In this document: positions 59,992 to 64,000 of the stretch, piece after piece | Numbering within the stretch: position 1 is the first letter of the stretch | Layout: every line of letters begins with the position of its first letter | Source: Phoenix dactylifera | Lineage: Eukaryota; Streptophyta; Magnoliopsida; Arecales; Arecaceae | Length of the DNA stretch: 64,000 nt | Direction: 5' to 3' | Assembly: GCF_009389715.1 (NCBI RefSeq) | Contig: NW_024067778.1 | Coordinates: forward strand, 434,001-498,000 | Translations under genes and position numbers: made by a program | Notes under the pieces: model-generated | Told to the model about the DNA's origin: nothing | What the model saw: only the letters and a program-made list of their open reading frames with translations | The model's database searches: none

Positions 59992-60890
59992 CTGAGAAGA
60001 AACGACTCTGAAATTTACTACAATATAGCAGGTGAAATGAACATAAAACAAATCATATTCGGAAGCAACAAAGATAAACGGGGATAGCACAATACAAGAT
60101 ACGTAAAATGCCATATTAGCAACAAATCTTCACAGAAAAATAGGTTCACAGAAAGGGTTACTAATGATTTGCTTATTTGTGGAATTGTGAGCTCTTAAAC
60201 AATATTATAACCTTTAATGGTTCAGGGGAGTATGACAGGAGGAGACATGGTAAAAATAATTATTAGAAGCATGAAGAAGAATAGTCCTATCCGAAAAGGA
60301 GAAGAAGTTAACAGAAATCATTCCCAGTCACAAGTAAAAAATATATCACAGATAAATAAAATGAATCAAAAGAAGAACCAGCTAGCGATGACAGCAGCCA
60401 ATCAAGATCCACAAAAGCAAGTCCGATCACTACTAAACATAAGTTCCAACTAGACACATCTTAGTGTCTTCAAGAATTCCTTAGTTTTTTCTCCTCCAAC
60501 CCCAAATCATATAACAAGTGGGCCAAACAAACAAAAAACTTCTCACAAACTAGTGTAATATTATTGAAGCAATCAACCATTTCTCCACATACGCATTCAA
60601 CAGAAACAAGGTGCTGGATCCTGGAAAAAAAATCAATAATTCATCCTCATAGTAAAATCATAATGAAAGAGCAGATAAAAAATGTTTCTTTCTCCTTGCA
60701 TAATCAACAAATACCGCATTAACTTTGTTGCTTAGGTTCCATAGTTATCCACAAAACTCACCAATCAAGTGGTAAATTAAATTCTTGGAGGCTGTTTGGT
60801 TGTCTGTGAGGTTTCTTAAGACAAATAATAATAAACATGATTTTCTCTAGAATAGGTTATATAAAAAACAAGGAGGCCCTTTTCTCAAAG

Positions 60891-61432
60891 AAATACTCAT
60901 TTTCGAGTCTTATGACTTGCCAATTTGTACAAAACTAGCTTTGCAGGAAGTAAACAAGCATGTTTATAAAACTCATTCATTTTATGTTTTATATAAACAT
61001 GTTTTAGTAAAACCTGACAACTAGTGTTACCTGGAAACTTGGAACAGGTCTCAAGTGTCTAACTATCCCATAGTGTCAGACATTGCAGCCTAGTGTGTGT
61101 GTGTGTGTGTGTCTTGGATTAAGAAGGAGAAACGGGAAAGGAGAGATAGAGAGAGAGAAAGAGAAATACTCATTTTCGAGTCTTATGACTTGCCAATTTG
61201 TACAAAACTAGCTTTGCAGGAAGTAAACAAGCATGTTTGTAAAACTCATTCATTTTATGTTTTATATAAACATGTTTTAGTAAAATCTGCAACTAGTATT
61301 ACCTGGAAACTTGGAACAGGTCTCAAGTGTCTAACTATCCCATAGTGTCAGGCATCGCAGCCTAGTGTGTGTGTGTGTCTTGGATTAAGAAAGAGAAACG
61401 GGAAAGGAGAGACAGAGAGAGAGAAAGAGAAA
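60891..61432. repeat. Tandem duplication, 273-bp period
   Basis: Unit one is about 60891-61163 and unit two about 61164-61432. They match closely (AAATACTCATTTTCGAGTC start, GT microsatellite, GGGAAAGGAGAGA end) and differ mainly in the number of GT and GA units. Confidence 0.93.
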
Positions 61433-62909
61433 TGCCATCTGACAAACAAAATAATGAAATAGCCATGACTTTACAAGTTCTTTCAATAGATTTAAGGTTA
61501 CTTAAGCTATGTTCAGATACTTAAACTGATAATAACCCAATAACTTTACACAATATATATATATATATATATAATGATACTAACTACAGTGTCCAGATAA
61601 CTATGATTTTACTCTATATAAAAGACATGATAACAGCACTTCACTTAAAGTATCCAGCACTTGAGACTAAAAGTCACTCTAGACATACGAAATGTTGGTA
61701 GTTTTTTCCAATTACTTCAAAGTGGATTGTCCTGTTGTGTCCAGGTGTCCAGAAGTGCAGATGCTTCCAAAACCCTAAAAAATGAAGTGCTGAAGTAACA
61801 TAGGCTACAACCAAACAAACCCTAAGACTCCAAGTGAATCATGGAACCAGGCCCTCCTCTCCCTAGCAGACTCAATCTCCATTGGGTCCATAAAAAGGAT
61901 ATCGATGACATCTGTCCTATCCATCTGTATCATTTCATCTACTTCATCATTGTTCAAAGACTCATCATAAACTAGACCTAAGAAAATTAGGCCCAGCCCA
62001 CCCAGCCCATTTTTCAATAACCTTGGGAAGGAGTTTGTAGCCCATAAGACCTATCCAAATCCAGATTTAGCAGCCAACTAATTCTCAAGTCAAGCCTGGT
62101 AGCTGGCCAGAAACTAAATTAGCATGGCTCAGCCCAAACCGAAGTGAGATAATTATTTTGTGTTCAATATTTGACTAAATTATGGTTAGGATTGTTTATT
62201 AGAATGTAAAGAATTTAGTTGGTTGCTAAATGCTTTAGCGAAAAGCTTGTAGATATATTAATTTAGAGAAAAGAAAAAACAGGGTTACTTTGTTCCCTTT
62301 TTTCTAGTTATCTTGGGTGATCAACCTGCATCACAGTAATTGCAATTACAACCTTCTTTTCAGAAAACTTAGATATGCTAGAACCCTTATTCAACATTCC
62401 AGAAAAATATAAATCATATTGGTTGGCCATGATGTTTATGAAAGACCATTATCTCTCATATATTTTCTATCTGAAATTTTGAATATATGTTCTAGTTTTC
62501 TCTGGCAATACATAGTAGGACCCATGTAATTATCTTCCTAGCCTTTATTATGGCCTTGACCAATAATCCTATCCTCACTTTTTCCCTTGTTTCTCAAGAA
62601 ATAATTTAGTCAAGTATAATCTTCAAGTGAATTAGATTAACATATCCATTTAACAATAACAGACATCAAAGCATGTCAAATAAATATCATGGTTTTGTTT
62701 TGAAGCTATTAAGAAGTTGCAAGAACAATATGCCATGTTTCATTATCATTAGAAGAAAGATGGTGCCTTTTTAGAACTCATCCATGTTAGTGGTCCTGAA
62801 AAGGCAAGTATCTGATTTTGTGAGGAAAAACATTGATGAAGCCAACTTGGAGGATGAAGAAAGATCCATTTGTTCATGAACCTAAAAATCCTAAAAAGAT
62901 GAAGATTAA

Positions 62910-63537
62910 GGCCATGTTTGGCACTTTTTTTCCCTATTTTTTTAGCAGAAACATGGAATCTAACGCAGAAAACATGTTTGGCTATCATGTTTCTGATTTT
63001 TATAAACAACTTCCATTATTTTTGGAAAAAGTGGAAGCAAAAAATTTTCACTTTCTCTTTTTTCTAAAAGTGGGTTTCAACCCTCTCCTCTCAACCCCTC
63101 TTCTTCTGCCCGACCTCATGCTCTACCCCATCACTCTTACCCAATAGTGTCGGCTCCTTAAGTTTCGCTTGCCACCTCTCCGCTCAACGCTGAGCTATCC
63201 CTCATTCCTAGCCGTGTTGCCAACCCCATCCCCCCTCCCTCTCCCTTTGCTGCTTCCTTGGCCGCCTCTCCGCCCAACACCAAGCTCTCCCTTGTCTCTG
63301 GCCATGTCGTCAGCCTATCTCCCCCGCCCTTCATTGTCCCTTACTGGCGAACCCATTCACCTTCATGGTTGCCTCTCCTCCTCTTCCCCTCCAAAAAAAT
63401 CCCATTGTTTAAGGGGGAAAAAAAGGAGTGAACCACACATGGTTTTTGTTGTAAAAAATCTGAAAAAAATAAAAAGAGAATTCCTGTTTCAGTTTTTTTT
63501 TTTGAAAAGAAAAGTACGATGCCAAACACAACATGAG
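62910..63537. mobile_element. Candidate MITE with GGCCATGTTTGGCA ends
   Basis: The left end GGCCATGTTTGGCA is mirrored at the right by GATGCCAAACACAACATGAGG. Subterminal AAAAAGTGGAAGC/GTTTCAG-like words are partly mirrored. The core (63100-63380) is C-rich and may be a captured or unrelated segment. Right end and target duplication uncertain. Confidence 0.45.
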
Positions 63538-64000
63538 GCTCTTGCTTATTTCGCAGAAAGAATGAGAAACAAGATTCACCATACCAGTGTATACTGCTCC
63601 GTACCAGGCATACCGTACCAAATTGGTAATAAACGAAGACTCAATATGGGGCATACAAAGTCTCGGTACGCCGAACTGACAAGAGAATACTTATACTAGA
63701 GGGAGAGAAAGAGAGAACAAACCAAGAGAGTGCATCTCTTAAAATCAAAGTAGTACTATTTGTTTTCATAGCACTTAAGAGAAAGAATCGGTGGAGAACC
63801 AACTAAAGAAATAAGACGAGGTATGAATCTGAATTGATCATGATGTCAAGAAAACAAGGCATGAGTTTGGACTAAATATTGTATGATGTTAGCAATTGGC
63901 CTGTTCTAACTATATGACATAATAGCAATATGAAAACCACAAGGAGGAATAACATCTAACACGACATCCAAGAAGGCATCATGTAAGGATAAAGAAGCTG

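Larger units (their letters stand above)
60000..64000 (-). other. Part of the SRP54 first intron(s), non-coding
   Basis: Upstream (in gene direction) of the first visible SRP54 exon. I looked for the N-domain exon on the minus strand and did not find it. The stretch contains a 273-bp tandem duplication, microsatellites and one inverted-repeat element. No other gene is supported. Confidence 0.5.

Noticed and set aside
63169-63699. 176-residue Pro/Ser/Leu-rich open frame
   Set aside because: Low-complexity C-rich DNA inside a probable MITE, without domain signature or intron signals.
60000-64000. Missing first exon of SRP54
   Set aside because: Scanned the minus strand for the conserved N-domain wording without finding it; short frames such as 61805-62017 and 60217-60453 do not resemble SRP54.

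Overview
This is nuclear DNA of a flowering plant, probably a monocot and possibly a palm. That is an inference from spliced genes with GT..AG introns, plant-only families (dirigent protein, PIF/Harbinger and CACTA elements of plant type, Tat and Tekay lineages of Ty3/gypsy) and dense transposons. The window holds two recognisable host protein genes: a complete single-exon dirigent gene (21330-21884, plus) and the last eight exons of the gene for the 54 kDa subunit of the signal recognition particle (SRP54; 46461-59991, minus, first exon(s) beyond the right edge). There is one tRNA-Thr(CGT) gene (1523-1593, minus). Most of the rest is transposable elements.

Layout. 1-678: the 3' end of a Ty1/copia element with its 3' LTR. 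680-5400: the tRNA gene, unassigned DNA and a decayed PIF/Harbinger copy (3890-5400). 5700-6271: an LTR-like remnant. 6277-18236: a complete-length but broken Ty3/gypsy Tat element with both LTRs and a 5-bp target duplication AATGT. Its LTRs and 3' part carry arrays of short palindromes, and antisense reading frames lie before the 3' LTR. 18240-26378: intergenic DNA with the dirigent gene and a Tourist-like MITE.

26379-31727: a 5.35-kb PIF/Harbinger transposon with matching terminal inverted repeats and two apparently intact spliced genes, a DDE nuclease transposase and a Myb/SANT-like partner. It has picked up three exon pieces, with introns, of a host UDP-glucuronate decarboxylase (UXS) gene, bracketed by a perfect 30-bp direct repeat. 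31999-32600: a 5'-truncated LINE tail. 33396-45785: a 12.4-kb CACTA element (TSD TGA). A very young Tekay-type LTR element (34459-41579, TSD AGTTG) is inserted in its coding region. The CACTA gene region joins a TnpD N-terminal piece to a TnpA-like (Transposase_24) gene and lacks the DDE core. Upstream of it lies a GC-rich minisatellite with a 147-bp higher-order repeat.

From 46.4 kb to the right edge the sequence is SRP54 exons separated by long introns. These are swollen by MITEs: two MULE-like copies, one with a perfect 9-bp TSD; a nested pair of Harbinger MITEs that are deletion derivatives of the 26-kb element's family; a larger inverted-repeat element; and a SINE-like tract.

The most notable structures are the Harbinger element that carries a host gene fragment, its MITE relatives inside the SRP54 intron, and the palindrome arrays of the Tat element.
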